Of a DNA stretch of 48,976 nt, positions 29,620-41,145 are shown one piece after another. Within the stretch, counting starts at the first letter, position 1, and the number at the start of each line of letters is the position of its first letter. The notes under the pieces were generated by a model that worked only from the letters and a program-made list of their open reading frames with translations, was not told where the DNA came from and made no database searches. Position numbers and translations under genes: made by a program. Origin of the DNA: Paulinella micropora (lineage: Eukaryota > Cercozoa > Imbricatea > Euglyphida); the NCBI GenBank assembly GCA_009731375.1, contig BJOX01000286.1:57851-106826 (forward strand). Reading direction: 5' to 3'.

Positions 29620-31023
29620 TCATGCGCTAACAAACGGGTCCCATTCCTCGTTCTGGGAGCTGTCAGTGGCAGCAGCGCCCGCGGGCTTTACGGCGGGGGT
29701 GGCAGAAAAGTCTAAGTCATCAAAGACTGCCCAGCTGGTGTCGGCAGAGTCTGCTGCTGCTGTGGGGGCAGGAGGAGGAGGTGGTTTTGCACGACACATG
29801 AAGCAAAACAGGTCCACACTAGCGTTCATGAAGCGACAGGTGTCGCAAGTCCATCCTATGCAACCGTGGCGAATATAAAACTTGCAACTTGTAAGGTGTA
29901 TGGATGCATCGTATGAAAAAAGGATATAAGTAAAAAGGATATTTTCAGACGACAGTCAAGCGATTGAATTCCGCTTCGCTTGTTCAGATCCATACAATTA
30001 AAACGCTAACTTTGCAGTCGCATATTAACAACACTCTTCACCGATTGAAAGTCAAAACCATAGGTTAGATGGAATAAAAAGTTGAAAGAAAAATAATCCA
30101 GGAAAGAAGACATCGGAAAGAAAAGAAAAATACAATAAGTGAACGAACAAACAGATGACGGGATGAAAGTGTACTGTAAAACAAGAAAAACGAAAAGAAT
30201 AAAAGTGTACTGTAAAACAAAAAAAAAGGGTGCGTGTGTGTGTGTGTTGGGGGGGGGGGGGGGGGAGAAAAGNNNNNNNNNNTGTGCAAGTATTGAATAT
30301 GATTACAGCTACAACTTTTGCGGTGACTGCGTGAATACTTACGCATGGATACATACACCATACACACGCGACACACACATCCATTCCTACATGTAAGGAA
30401 CACTTCCGAATGTTCATGCACACATCATAATAAATTGAAATTAGCAACATACATAATACGTACATGCAAACGCATACATACATGCAAACACAAATCTCCA
30501 CTTGCATACCACATACACTGAAACACACACACACATAATTCTTCGCTCATGTTAATGAACAAAGCATTTGGAAAACAAAGGAAGATCGGATTTCACAGCA
30601 AAGTGTGCTCTGCGCCCCAACAGACCATGACCCAGTAGTGCGTGAAACCATCCACGCAGGCACATTCTAGCATATGCACGTATATGACAACATGCATGCT
30701 GACATACCCTCTTCTTGCCAGCCCATGAGTTCGGCGAAGGTGATTTCTGCTCACATGCATTCAAAAAAAAGAGCTGGAAAGATAGCCAAAGCTGGCACTC
30801 GGCTGGCGATGGCAAAAGAAGGCAGATTGATCTTCCCACTTGCACATTCAAGTGGCAACGATTATTTGCAAAAATAGTGCAACAGCATGAACGATAGCAA
30901 CAGAAGCAGCAGTAATAATTACAATAATGACGACGACCAAAATAACAATCACAATAACCAACCAGCAGCAGCAGCAACCAAAACAGTCAGCAGCAGCAGC
31001 AGCAGCAACAGAAGAAGAAGAAG

Positions 31024-31054
<31 letters not shown>

Positions 31055-34000
31055 CGGAGGCGGAGGAGAGCAAGACGAGCAGAAGAGGATATGCAATCAG
31101 CATAAACAAACAAGAACGGAGCACCTCCGTCGCCGTCCACGTCGAAGAGGGTGAAAAGCTCCTGCACGGTCGCCTTGGCCTGCGCTTCCGTGAACATCTT
31201 GGTGCGGCAGTAGTCCATGAACAGTGCCTCCGCCTCCTTCCTGTCCAGCACGCCGTTTCGGTCTTTGTCGTACCTGTACAGCCACCAAGCTGCATGCCTG
31301 CATGGACTACCCCTAAAGTCGAAGTACATCCTGTTTACTGACGGAGCAAACGATATGAGTGTTTGAAAAACAGGCGTAAAATAGAGGTGAGATAATACTT
31401 GCGCCAGAGCCTCTGCGCGTGCACACGGTCGATCAGTTCCCCTTTGCCTGGCAAACACAGAATATGCTCGCAACAAAGGCCATCTTAGGAGATTTATTTA
31501 GTAACATTCAAAACTGCTTCTGCGCGAGCTTAGAAAGTCCAAGATGCATCAAGAATTGTCACTAAGCGATTACAGTTATCCACCAGACACGTGTCCGGAT
31601 TTGAGTAACTTTTTCGTTGTGCTTGGCTACTGGTGCGACCTATCTTCAGCATTTTTCCGACGTCCAGTTTTGCTTCAGCGTTTTCGTACCCCAGGAATTC
31701 ACTCACCGAGATCTTGCCATCTTTATTTTTGTCGAAAGCTAGGAAGAGGGAGCGGATCTTTGGCTTGACGGCCTCGGCAGGCAGTCCCTGCAGCCGGCAG
31801 TAGCGCTTCAGCAACTTCCAGGCCTCTTCCTTCTCCAGGTAGCCCGAGCGGTCCTGGTCGAAGCTGTGCCACAATTTCTGCGCCACAGTCTGGTCCATGC
31901 CCAACTCGCCCGGCTGCAAACTCAGCTTGCTCAGCATGCGGTCCTCCTCCGTCAGCGGGCTCTGCGGCTTTTTGCTGGCGGATGCGGACGAGGATGCGGA
32001 AGAGGATGCGCAGGAGGAGGCGGAGGAGGATGCGGAGGAGGATGCGGCAATGGAAGCTTTGAGCGGGGTGGAGGGCGGGGTGGCGCCGGCAGGGAGCGTC
32101 AGGTCGGCACCGCTGCCGTGCAGGAAGGTCCGCCACTGTTGCAGCACGGGCAGCAGCCGGTCCAGCCCAGGCCGCCGCTCAGGATCCGTCTGCAGCAGGG
32201 CCGCCAAGCACTTGAGGAAGTAGTTGGAGAAGCCGTGCCGATCGGGCAAGACATACTTGCCTAGCACAGCAGTACGGACGGGAGAGAAACAAAGAGACAA
32301 AAGGCAAAATGAAAAAAANNNNNNNNNNNNNNNNNNNNNNNNNNNNNNNNNNNNNNNNNNNNNNNNNNNNNNNNNNNNNNNNNNNNNNNNNNNNNNNNNN
32401 NNNNNNNNNNNNNNNNNNNNNNNNNNNNNNNNNNNNNNNNNNNNNNNNNNNNNNNNNNNNNNNNNNNNNNNNNNNNNNNNNNNNNNNNNNNNNNNNNNNN
32501 NNNNNNNNNNNNNNNNNNNNNNNNNNNNNNNNNNNNNNNNNNNNNNNNNNNNNNNNNNNNNNNNNNNNNNNNNNNNNNNNNNNNNNNNNNNNNNNNNNNN
32601 NNNNNNNNNNNNNNNNNNNNNNNNNNNNNNNNNNNNNNNNNNNNNNNNNNNNNNNNNNNNNNNNNNNNNNNNNNNNNNNNNNNNNNNNNNNNNNNNNNNN
32701 NNNNNNNNNNNNNNNNNNNNNNNNNNNNNNNNNNNNNNNNNNNNNNNNNNNNNNNNNNGGGGGAGGGTGGGCGAAATTCAATGCATTTCACGAAAGTTGC
32801 CACAATCACACAGCAAACATACCCATATTGACAAAAGATATAGATAAAAAGCATCCAGAGTACTGTGTATCTGCGTATGCGAGAAGACGAAAAGGAAGGA
32901 ACAGAGAGAAGCGAGGCCTTGCAAGATTTGCAGGTTTCCTTCCATGAAAGGGTGGCGAAAGAAAGCCAGCATATAAAGAATGCACCCCAAGGCCCAAATA
33001 TCGCTCTTGTGGTTGAGACGTCTCCGTTGGTACAAATCGACCTACAACCGCGTGTGAAAAAATTTGTCAGCAAATTGTTCGCAAGTAGCAGGCAGACAGT
33101 TTGACAACAGATAATAGCCTAGGAGTGCAATATTGAGTGAGAGAGATAGAAGAAAGAAAAGAGACCATTTCTGGTGCGCGCATATTGGGAGTGGAGAAGG
33201 CGTGTATGTTCTCTTGCTCTTTCAGGATTTCACTGGGTGTCTGGTAAATCTGATCTCTTTCAGTACAACTAAGCACACAAATGAACACGATTGGTGGGGT
33301 TACGCTTAAACGAATATTACAACAAACACACACACACACATACCGAACAAAAAGGCAAACGCATACCCGCAAAAACACAAAAACACACAAAGACCACACG
33401 TAAAAACACACAGGCAGACATATCCACAAAGTACACGCATGAACGCAGGACGGAAACAAAGCACCAACGAGAGAAAGGTGGTGGGGAGAGGGTGGGAAGA
33501 CGGGGCAAAAGAGCTGTAGAAGTGCTATGGAGTGAGGGGACCTGCCAAAATCGCAAAGAACGTACTGGCCCTTGGCGGACACCAGCACGTTTTCAATCTT
33601 GAGGTCGCGGTGGCTGACTTTCGGACTGGCAAGGCAAGACCACAAACACACACACAAGGTTAAGCGAATACCCACCAGAAACACAAAGGCATCCCCACTA
33701 ATTGTTAAAATCCTCGCAGGCATCCTCCTCGCAAGCCTAAAGCACGAACGCCAGACGCACACGCACACACATACAAGGACATTCCACAGGTTCACCCACC
33801 AATACGCACAGGCTGCATATACACACGAATACCACCACGTAAATTGAATTGAATTCGCAGCATTTCGAGTCAGTCTCGCAGCAGCACACAACCAGCAACT
33901 CTGCGGCATCGCTTTTACTGCGTTTTGAGGCATAAAGCAGTGGGCAACCTGAGACTGTGCAGCGCGTTCAAGCCCGTGCAGATCTGAAAAAAGATCTGGC

Positions 34001-35409
34001 ACACAGCACACCCGCACCGCACTTGAGCTTCGCACTATCTTCACTTGTGAATTTTCATCTTGATTTCAAAACCAAGGAAGAGCGGAATTTGTGTGTGCGT
34101 GTGTTTGTGCGTGGTGGTGGTGGTGGTGGGGGGGGGGGGGGGAAAAAATTTTTTTTTTNNNNNNNNNNTTTTCAACGCCTCACCGCAGACAGACAGAGAA
34201 ACATAAGACACATGGAGGACCGATAGACCGCACAAACAAAAAAGAGAAGCAAGGTGGGAGCTGTAAGGTTGAAACAAGAACGGTAGGAAGGGGAGGCAGG
34301 GGAGAAGAAAGAAGGAAAGACTGACTAGCAAAAAAGCGAAAGAAAAAGACAAAGAAAAAGTGAGGAGCAAGAGGAGAAGGTGAAGGGAGGGAAACAAGTG
34401 TGATATTATCTCAACGCGAGTTCGCACCTCGAAGACGTGCTTCTCTGACCATGGTCCCGCCTTCGCGGGGGGTTCGGGCTGGTAAATCGGTGTGTCTGCC
34501 ACAGCAACAGCACCTAGCTTAGTAAAGACTTAGGATCGAACCCCTTAGCCTTATAGACTGTAATTAAGCTTAGGAAAGCTAAGATTTCTCAATCGCATAA
34601 TGCATTCCGCGATTCATATGGAGTGAAGAAACTCCACGCATCCACGTACAACAGATACACATATACCAGGAGAAGCTGCTGCATACAACAGGACAATCAG
34701 CAGCGTGAGCCTCAGCATATGTTTACTGTTACCTATCAAGCTTGTCAGTCTCTTTCAAAAGAGGTTCTGTTATGCCGCAAAGCCTACCAAGCGCCCTAAG
34801 TCTCTAGTGCGTGACTTGGGCCGGGTAGGTCGATGTGAATGCGAACTCGACGATAGTGTTGAGCTAGTCGCATGCCCTAGCGCAGAGTATACTACCTGCA
34901 TTCTTGACGGCCTGCATCTGTCCCCACAGGCTGTCTGGCGCGAACTCGAGCAGGAAGTTGTACTCGGTGGCGTCGTTGGGCAGGCGTTGCGTGCTGCTGC
35001 CGAAGAAGCCGATCACGTTCTGACACTGGCGCTTGCTGCAGGAACTCAAGTAGCGAATCTGCACCCAGTCCAACAGTGCAACTCTCCGTCCAAACATGTG
35101 TTTCGTTGGATACATCAATACTCTATTCTTCAAACTCTGCCAGTCGCTGCCACTCAGGTCCCACAAGATTCAAAAAATTCAAAATTAAATCTTGATAGGG
35201 TGCGCTGCAGCTTTGAATTGTTTGGCGTTTCATTTCATAGTGGACTGAGCGTAGGAAAGGAGTAAACCTCGTTCTCTGCTTGCGTCTGCTGTTCCTTGGT
35301 GCGCGCGATGAGTTGCTTTAAGGCGTAGCGCGTGCCGAAGCTGTCTCTGCACATCATACATACATACATGTATACATACATATGTACCTACATACAGAAT
35401 ACGTACATA

Positions 35410-35440
<31 letters not shown>

Positions 35441-35626
35441 CATATATACATACATACATACGTATACGCATATATACACATATACATACCTGACTTCGTA
35501 CACTAACGCATAGCTTCCTTCCCCGAGCTTCTTCCCCACCTTGACGACCTTGTTCCCGATAGTGACTTCGGAGGGCATGGCTTGGAAAGCATTGGTGGAA
35601 GCCTTCGCTTTCACCCAACCAAGCAT
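29620..35626 (-). CDS. NAK-family protein kinase with four EF-hands, RanBP2 zinc finger and AP2-binding tail
   Basis: Twelve exons: 35626-35490, 35346-35268, 35058-34896, 34495-34428, 33983-33949, 33625-33542, 33256-33166, 33041-32918, 32260-31690, 31297-31125, 30746-30708 and 29855-29620. All phases agree and the sum is 1800 nt (599 residues). The kinase has a glycine loop GEGSYALV (35-42), Lys56 in YALKQL, HRDLKIEN (Asp168), DFG (186-188), MRAPEM (214-219) and DIWALGC. Its activation segment and ending (LQTDPERRP) are of NAK/AAK1 type. After a Ser/Ala linker come EF-hand loops at 395-406, 437-448, 461-472 and 503-514, each with Asp at 1, Gly at 6 and Glu at 12. A RanBP2 finger follows (WTCDTCRFMN...CFMC, 523-542), then WAVFDDLDF (563) and DPF (594). 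AAK1 relatives phosphorylate AP2 adaptors in clathrin endocytosis. Calcium control is inferred. Intron 8 holds a 440-N gap and has a GC donor. Confidence 0.93.
30273..30282. other. Assembly gap (10 N) in kinase intron 11
   Basis: Follows a G-run next to a TG repeat. A similar 10-N gap at 34159-34168 (intron 4) also sits beside a homopolymer run. Confidence 0.99.
32319..32758. other. Assembly gap (440 N) in kinase intron 8
   Basis: Undetermined bases between the exon ending the kinase subdomain around PFMEGNLQILQ and the exon starting KYVLPDRHGF. The flanking exons join in frame, so no coding sequence needs to be missing. Confidence 0.99.
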
Positions 35627-36035
35627 CACTGCCTTGTGCAGACAGCGTAGTCCCCTTTCCCACTAAGCGAAACAAAAAAAGTTGTGACACACGAAAATAG
35701 AACCAGAAAAGGAAGAAAAGGGATGGAAACGAGGCGAAGGAGAACCGACACGAGAAAAACAAAGAAAAGCGAGAGAAAGAGAAAAGGGCAAAAGAATATC
35801 GACAAAGGTATGAATTCTACAACCTGTTTCATATCTCAGATACATAAACACGTAAAATGTTTACAGACATATACTCCCTCCTTCCTTTTCAACGATCTCC
35901 TACTTCCCATTATTTCTGCTAAATCTCTCTCTCTCTCTTTCTCTCTCTATTACATATATATGTATATATATACATATAAATATATATATATACCTATATA
36001 TGTATATATATACATATAAATATATATATATATAC

Positions 36036-36109
<74 letters not shown>
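35627..36109. other. Upstream flank of the kinase gene with AT-rich microsatellites
   Basis: A purine-rich stretch is followed by (CT)n, (TA)n and (TATC)n tracts from about 35920 to 36109. No core promoter element could be assigned with confidence. Confidence 0.5.
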
Positions 36110-36110
<1 letters not shown>

Positions 36111-37436
36111 CTGCTTACTGGGCCCTCTGTAATGGAGGTGGGAGCTCGTTCTGCAAGGGGCGCTTTATGGAACGAGCCCTGGCCCCGCCTGGTACTAGGG
36201 AGCTTTGGTATTGCCTGTATCAGTCCCTTCCGTGCAAACATCACGGCTTAGCTGGGCATCGGGTTAATACTTTACCCACAGACTTCCTGGTTGACGAAAT
36301 CAGAAGCTCCTTTTTTCTGACATTAGTCGATATTTCATCAGTTGATCTTATCACTTACTCTACGGAATGAACCAAGGCCACTTGAGGTGTCACTGACCCT
36401 CTCTTGGGCTTGATTTTTTGAAATGGGTGCCATCTGTCGACAGACAGAGAATTAGGGGATGGTGTGGGTGTGCTGGGCCCGTGGTGGGGTGCCTTATGTG
36501 TGCCTAGCCATACGCCTATAAGTCACATGCCGAAATAGCGACGGGAAGCACAATCCTGTTCCCTCAGGGTGCCCTTTCTCGCTTGTTGAGCCCGGAATAA
36601 AACCCACAGTGCTCTGTCGGTTTATACTAGACTGTCGAACAGTCTCGAAACTCCATCTGCTTACTGGGCCCTCTGTAATGGAGGTGGGAGCTCGTTCTGC
36701 AAGGGGCGCTTTATGGAACGAGCCCTGGCCCCGCCTGGTACTAGGGAGCTTTGGTATTGCCTGTATCAGTCCCTTCCGTGCAAACATCACGGCTTAGCTG
36801 GGCATCGGGTTAATACTTTACCCACAGACTTCCTGGTTGACGAAATCAGAAGCTCCTTTTTTCTGACATTAGTCGATATTTCATCAGTTGATCTTATCAC
36901 TTACTCTACGGAATGAACCAAGGCCACTTGAGGTGTCACTGACCCTCTCTTGGGCTTGATTTTTTGAAATGGGTGCCATCTGTCGACAGACAGAGAATTA
37001 GGGGATGGTGTGGGTGTGCTGGGCCCGTGGTGGGGTGCCTTATGTGTGCCTAGCCATACGCCTATAAGTCACATGCCGAAATAGCGACGGGAAGCACAAT
37101 CCTGTTCCCTCAGGGTGCCCTTTCTCGCTTGTTGAGCCCGGAATAAAACCCACAGTGCTCTGTCGGTTTATACTAGACTGTCGAACAGTCTCGAAACTCC
37201 ATCTGCTTACTGGGCCCTCTGTAATGGAGGTGGGAGCTCGTTCTGCAAGGGGCGCTTTATGGAACGAGCCCTGGCCCCGCCTGGTACTAGGGAGCTTTGG
37301 TATTGCCTGTATCAGTCCCTTCCGTGCAAACATCACGGCTTAGCTGGGCATCGGGTTAATACTTTACCCACAGACTTCCTGGTTGACGAAATCAGAAGCT
37401 CCTTTTTTCTGACATGAGTCGATATTTCATCTATCT
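36110..37436. repeat. 546-bp tandem repeat, two full units and a partial third
   Basis: Units start (ctgcttactgggccctctgt) near 36110, 36656 and 37202 and are nearly identical. The third breaks at gatatttcat, where a (CTAT)n tract takes over. Open frames repeated with 546-bp spacing are by-products. The unit contains a small palindrome agactgt-cga-acagtct. Function unknown. Confidence 0.93.
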
Positions 37437-37442
37437 ATCTAT

Positions 37443-37544
37443 CGGCTACGTGCCCGTCTCCAGCCCGCTACCCAGTCGCCGATGGGCGGCGGGGTTGGAA
37501 TGGATGCCTATGTCTTCGGATATGCACAGCTGATAGAACAAACA

Positions 37545-37545
<1 letters not shown>
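37443..37545 (+). mobile_element. Short repeat unit D with (ATCT)n tail
   Basis: About 100 bp (ggctacgtgcccgtctccag onward) ending in a relative of the shared tail (gatgcctatgtcttcggata, then gaacaaacatatctatc). (ATCT)n tracts lie on both sides. Confidence 0.5.
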
Positions 37546-37621
<76 letters not shown>

Positions 37622-37624
37622 CTC

Positions 37625-38104
37625 TCCCTTGGGCTTGATGTTTTGAAATGGGTGCCATCTGTCGACAGACAGAGAATTAGGGGATGGTGTGGGTGTGCTG
37701 GGCCCGGTGGGGTGCCTTATGTGTGCCTAGCCATACGCCTATAAGTCACATGCCGAAATAGCGACGGGAAGCACAATCCTGTTCCCTCAGGGTGCCCTTC
37801 CCGCTTGTTGAGCCCGGAATAAAACCCACAGTGCTCTGTCGGTTTATACTAGACTGTCGAACAGTCTCGAAACTCCATCTGCTTACTGGGCCCTCTGTAA
37901 TGGAGGTGGGAGCTCGTTCTGCAAGGGGCGCTTATGGAACGAGCCCTGGCCCCGCCTGGTACTAGGGAGCTTTGGTATCGCCTGTATCAGTCCCTTCCGT
38001 GCAAACATCACGGCTTAGCTGGGCATCGGGTTAATACTTTACCCACAGACTTCCTTGGTTGACGAAATCAGAAGCTCCTTTTTTCTGACATTAGTCGATA
38101 TCTC
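37625..38104. repeat. 546-bp repeat, further partial units
   Basis: The end of one unit (37625-37870) joins the start of another (37871-38104), which again breaks at the gatatctcat position into (ATCT)n running to 38266. A few indels separate it from the first units. Confidence 0.9.
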
Positions 38105-38157
<53 letters not shown>

Positions 38158-38186
38158 CCTACCTACCTACCTATCTACCTACCTCC

Positions 38187-38266
<80 letters not shown>

Positions 38267-38267
<1 letters not shown>

Positions 38268-38570
38268 CCCAGAGGGCGTCCCTCCCTCGATGTAAGAAAA
38301 ATTGGTCGAGGGGGCGGAATATTGGCGATGAAGACCAACTACACAAAATGCCAGTGGGCTGCCTCGCAAGGCTGCACCATGGGTTAGCTGTGGCGGTGGG
38401 TGTTTCCCTTGAGTTCTCCCATAAAAGGTACTTGCCAGCACTTTGTGCTTGGTAAGTGGATCACCCCGCTAAGGAGAGAGGAAGGCGAAGGCAGGCCTGA
38501 GCCGAGGATGCCTCCTGGTAAGACGCCTATGGCCTTTTGGCTATGCGATGCTCCTAGATAAACACTATCC

Positions 38571-38571
<1 letters not shown>
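38267..38571 (+). mobile_element. SINE-like unit with shared tail and (ATCT)n
   Basis: About 300 bp between two (ATCT)n tracts. The end reads gcctatggccttttggctat, then gataaacactatcc, closely resembling the tail of family B (ggccttttggctcagcaatt ... acactatt) but with an ATCT instead of an ATT microsatellite. Confidence 0.6.
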
Positions 38572-38620
<49 letters not shown>

Positions 38621-38621
<1 letters not shown>

Positions 38622-38952
38622 AAAGCAACTACGCCGAGACTACCCGAACAAAATCAATTATGTTTGGACGAAGAACGGCACCGTCTATACCAAGAGACGC
38701 GACACCTACCCGGAAACTGTGTGGATTATCTACAACCGGGGCTACCTGCTGCACTTCCGGGAAAAGTGGGAGGAGGAGGAGGAGGCAAAGAAGAGCAAGC
38801 CCATGGACACTTCCACGGACACTGCAACTAGCGCGGATGAGGCCACTGACCCGAATGCGCAAACACCACCTGCCCCAGACACTGCCCAACAGACTGAATA
38901 CTCGATGGACCCCCCCTCGGCCACCCTTAGCTGGCAGGACCCGTCGTCCTAA
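38621..38952 (+). pseudogene. LINE copy 1: ORF1 C-terminal part
   Basis: The reading NYVWTKNGTVYTKRRDTYPE resembles the C-terminal domain found at the end of many LINE ORF1 proteins (W-T-x-x-G-x-I-x-x-R-x). A Glu/Lys and Ser/Thr/Pro tail follows. It starts abruptly after an (ATCT)n tract, so the 5' part is missing. The stop TAA (38950-38952) overlaps the ORF2 ATG (38952) as taatg. Confidence 0.7.
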
Positions 38953-39802
38953 TGAGTAAGCTACACCCTCTCGCAGCAGAACAAACCCATGGAACACCCC
39001 CCCCACACCCCCCCTTATACTACCTCCTCTTTACCCACGCCTTCACATTATATCATACCAACATCCTCTCCCTTCCACACAAACATCAATTCCTCCTGGC
39101 TCACTTAGAAACTATCCATGCTGAGAGCAAGATTAGCCCTGATATGATCACTCTCACTGATAACTGCCTTGAGCAGGACACCAATGATAATCTCTACCCC
39201 ATACCAACTTACCTTGCATATCACGAAATAGATGTCTCTTGTCTACTATAAGCCTAAGATTTATGCTACCTTTCTTCCTATCACTAAATCCTCTAATACA
39301 CACAACATCATCATGCAACTACATGCTGAAAAACATAAAAATAAACCAATCCATACCATAATCAGCATGTACAGGCGACCTAAACCTGACATCGCCTTCA
39401 TTACTTGCCTGCACGGCACTGTAACCAAATACTTAACAAAAAACCCACAACTACAATCACAAGTGACATGAACTATAACCTCCTTGATCTTAAACCATCG
39501 CATGAGTTTTATAGGTTCATGGTCGAGCATAATCTACGATCGACGATAACCACACCTACCAGATATGATCCCTACCATATTGAAACTGTGACCCTCCTTA
39601 ATATAATTATTACTAATATCCAAACAGCAGCGACTGCTGGTACTATACCTCTAAATATCTCTGATCACTTACCTGTCTATACTGTTTTCCATACACATAT
39701 CCCCACGAGAGCGTCCGAGCAAGCATAAAAGACTGACTAATCATACATGTGAAAAAGATAAAGACAACATCATACGACAAATAATAGATGTAATCGAACA
39801 AG
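38952..39802 (+). pseudogene. LINE copy 1: ORF2 apurinic endonuclease domain
   Basis: Read over three frames because of small indels. TNILSLPHKHQFLLAHLE, DMITLTDNCLEQD, SMYRRPKPD, DMNYNLLDL and ISDHLPVYTVF correspond to the endonuclease blocks N-x-x-S-L, P-D-x-x-x-L-T-E, Y-R-P-P, G-D-F-N and the catalytic S-D-H-x-P-V. This enzyme nicks target DNA for target-primed reverse transcription. The sequence then encodes an Asn run at which a large (AAT)n/SINE block interrupts it. Confidence 0.78.

Positions 39803-39870
<68 letters not shown>
39803..39870. repeat. (AAT)n microsatellite inside the LINE
   Basis: Uninterrupted AAT repeats start in the Asn-coding part of the LINE and end at the next repeat unit. 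Confidence 0.97.
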
Positions 39871-39873
<3 letters not shown>

Positions 39874-40035
39874 ATATCTGAGGCGTACTGATGCAGCTAA
39901 TGGCATATCCTCAACGGACATAAGCCTCCAATACCCTTGTTCGAGGTCCTCCACCCCCCCGTGTCAGTCTCTCGCCTGATGATCGGGGCCACCGATGGAG
40001 CTCCTGAGGGCAAGACTGCACTAAGCCGAGGTTAT
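39871..40035 (-). mobile_element. SINE-like family C, partial
   Basis: Matches 41145-41330 (actgatgcagct, cccttgttcgaggtcctcca, ggagctcctgagggcaag, ctaagccgaggtta). In minus orientation it ends in (ATT)n, as the other SINE units do. It is cut by the gap at 40036. Confidence 0.75.
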
Positions 40036-40831
40036 NNNNNNNNNNNNNNNNNNNNNNNNNNNNNNNNNNNNNNNNNNNNNNNNNNNNNNNNNNNNNNNNN
40101 NNNNNNNNNNNNNNNNNNNNNNNNNNNNNNNNNNNNNNNNNNNNNNNNNNNNNNNNNNNNNNNNNNNNNNNNNNNNNNNNNNNNNNNNNNNNNNNNNNNN
40201 NNNNNNNNNNNNNNNNNNNNNNNNNNNNNNNNNNNNNNNNNNNNNNNNNNNNNNNNNNNNNNNNNNNNNNNNNNNNNNNNNNNNNNNNNNNNNNNNNNNN
40301 NNNNNNNNNNNNNNNNNNNNNNNNNNNNNNNNNNNNNNNNNNNNNNNNNNNNNNNNNNNNNNNNNNNNNNNNNNNNNNNNNNNNNNNNNNNNNNNNNNNN
40401 NNNNNNNNNNNNNNNNNNNNNNNNNNNNNNNNNNNNNNNNNNNNNNNNNNNNNNNNNNNNNNNNNNNNNNNNNNNNNNNNNNNNNNNNNNNNNNNNNNNN
40501 NNNNNNNNNNNNNNNNNNNNNNNNNNNNNNNNNNNNNNNNNNNNNNNNNNNNNNNNNNNNNNNNNNNNNNNNNNNNNNNNNNNNNNNNNNNNNNNNNNNN
40601 NNNNNNNNNNNNNNNNNNNNNNNNNNNNNNNNNNNNNNNNNNNNNNNNNNNNNNNNNNNNNNNNNNNNNNNNNNNNNNNNNNNNNNNNNNNNNNNNNNNN
40701 NNNNNNNNNNNNNNNNNNNNNNNNNNNNNNNNNNNNNNNNNNNNNNNNNNNNNNNNNNNNNNNNNNNNNNNNNNNNNNNNNNNNNNNNNNNNNNNNNNNN
40801 NNNNNNNNNNNNNNNNNNNNNNNNNNNNNNN
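40036..40831. other. Assembly gap (796 N)
   Basis: Undetermined bases between a family C unit and a family A unit; open frames spanning it are meaningless. Confidence 0.99.
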
Positions 40832-41040
40832 GTGAGGGGAGTACGAAGAATTGACGATAAGCTCTAATGACACCCCCGCAAGGGCAGTTCCAACACTTCC
40901 AGACGGGCCGGTATGTTCAATGAAAATACTGGTCCAGACGGATCGGTATGTACAATGAAAATACTGGTGGCACCGACGGGAATCGAACTGGCGACAGGGC
41001 CCAGATGGTAGAACTTGACCACTGGGCTATCACGGTGTCC
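40832..41040 (-). mobile_element. tRNA-headed SINE family A, minus orientation
   Basis: Body and tRNA head as in 27945-28180, with a duplication of about 38 bp around atgttcaatgaaaatactgg. The head ends at ggtgtcc, followed by (AAT)n. The 3' tail falls in the gap. Confidence 0.88.
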
Positions 41041-41084
<44 letters not shown>

Positions 41085-41103
41085 GATGATGATGATGATG
41101 ATG

Positions 41104-41144
<41 letters not shown>

Positions 41145-41145
<1 letters not shown>

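Noticed and set aside
36110-38104. Tandem 5S rRNA, snRNA or spliced-leader gene array
   Set aside because: The 546-bp unit has no recognisable 5S, U-snRNA or leader sequence and no Sm site in context.
40036-40831. Long open frames across N gaps (also 32319-32758 and 47797-48655)
   Set aside because: They are open only because N codons are not stops.
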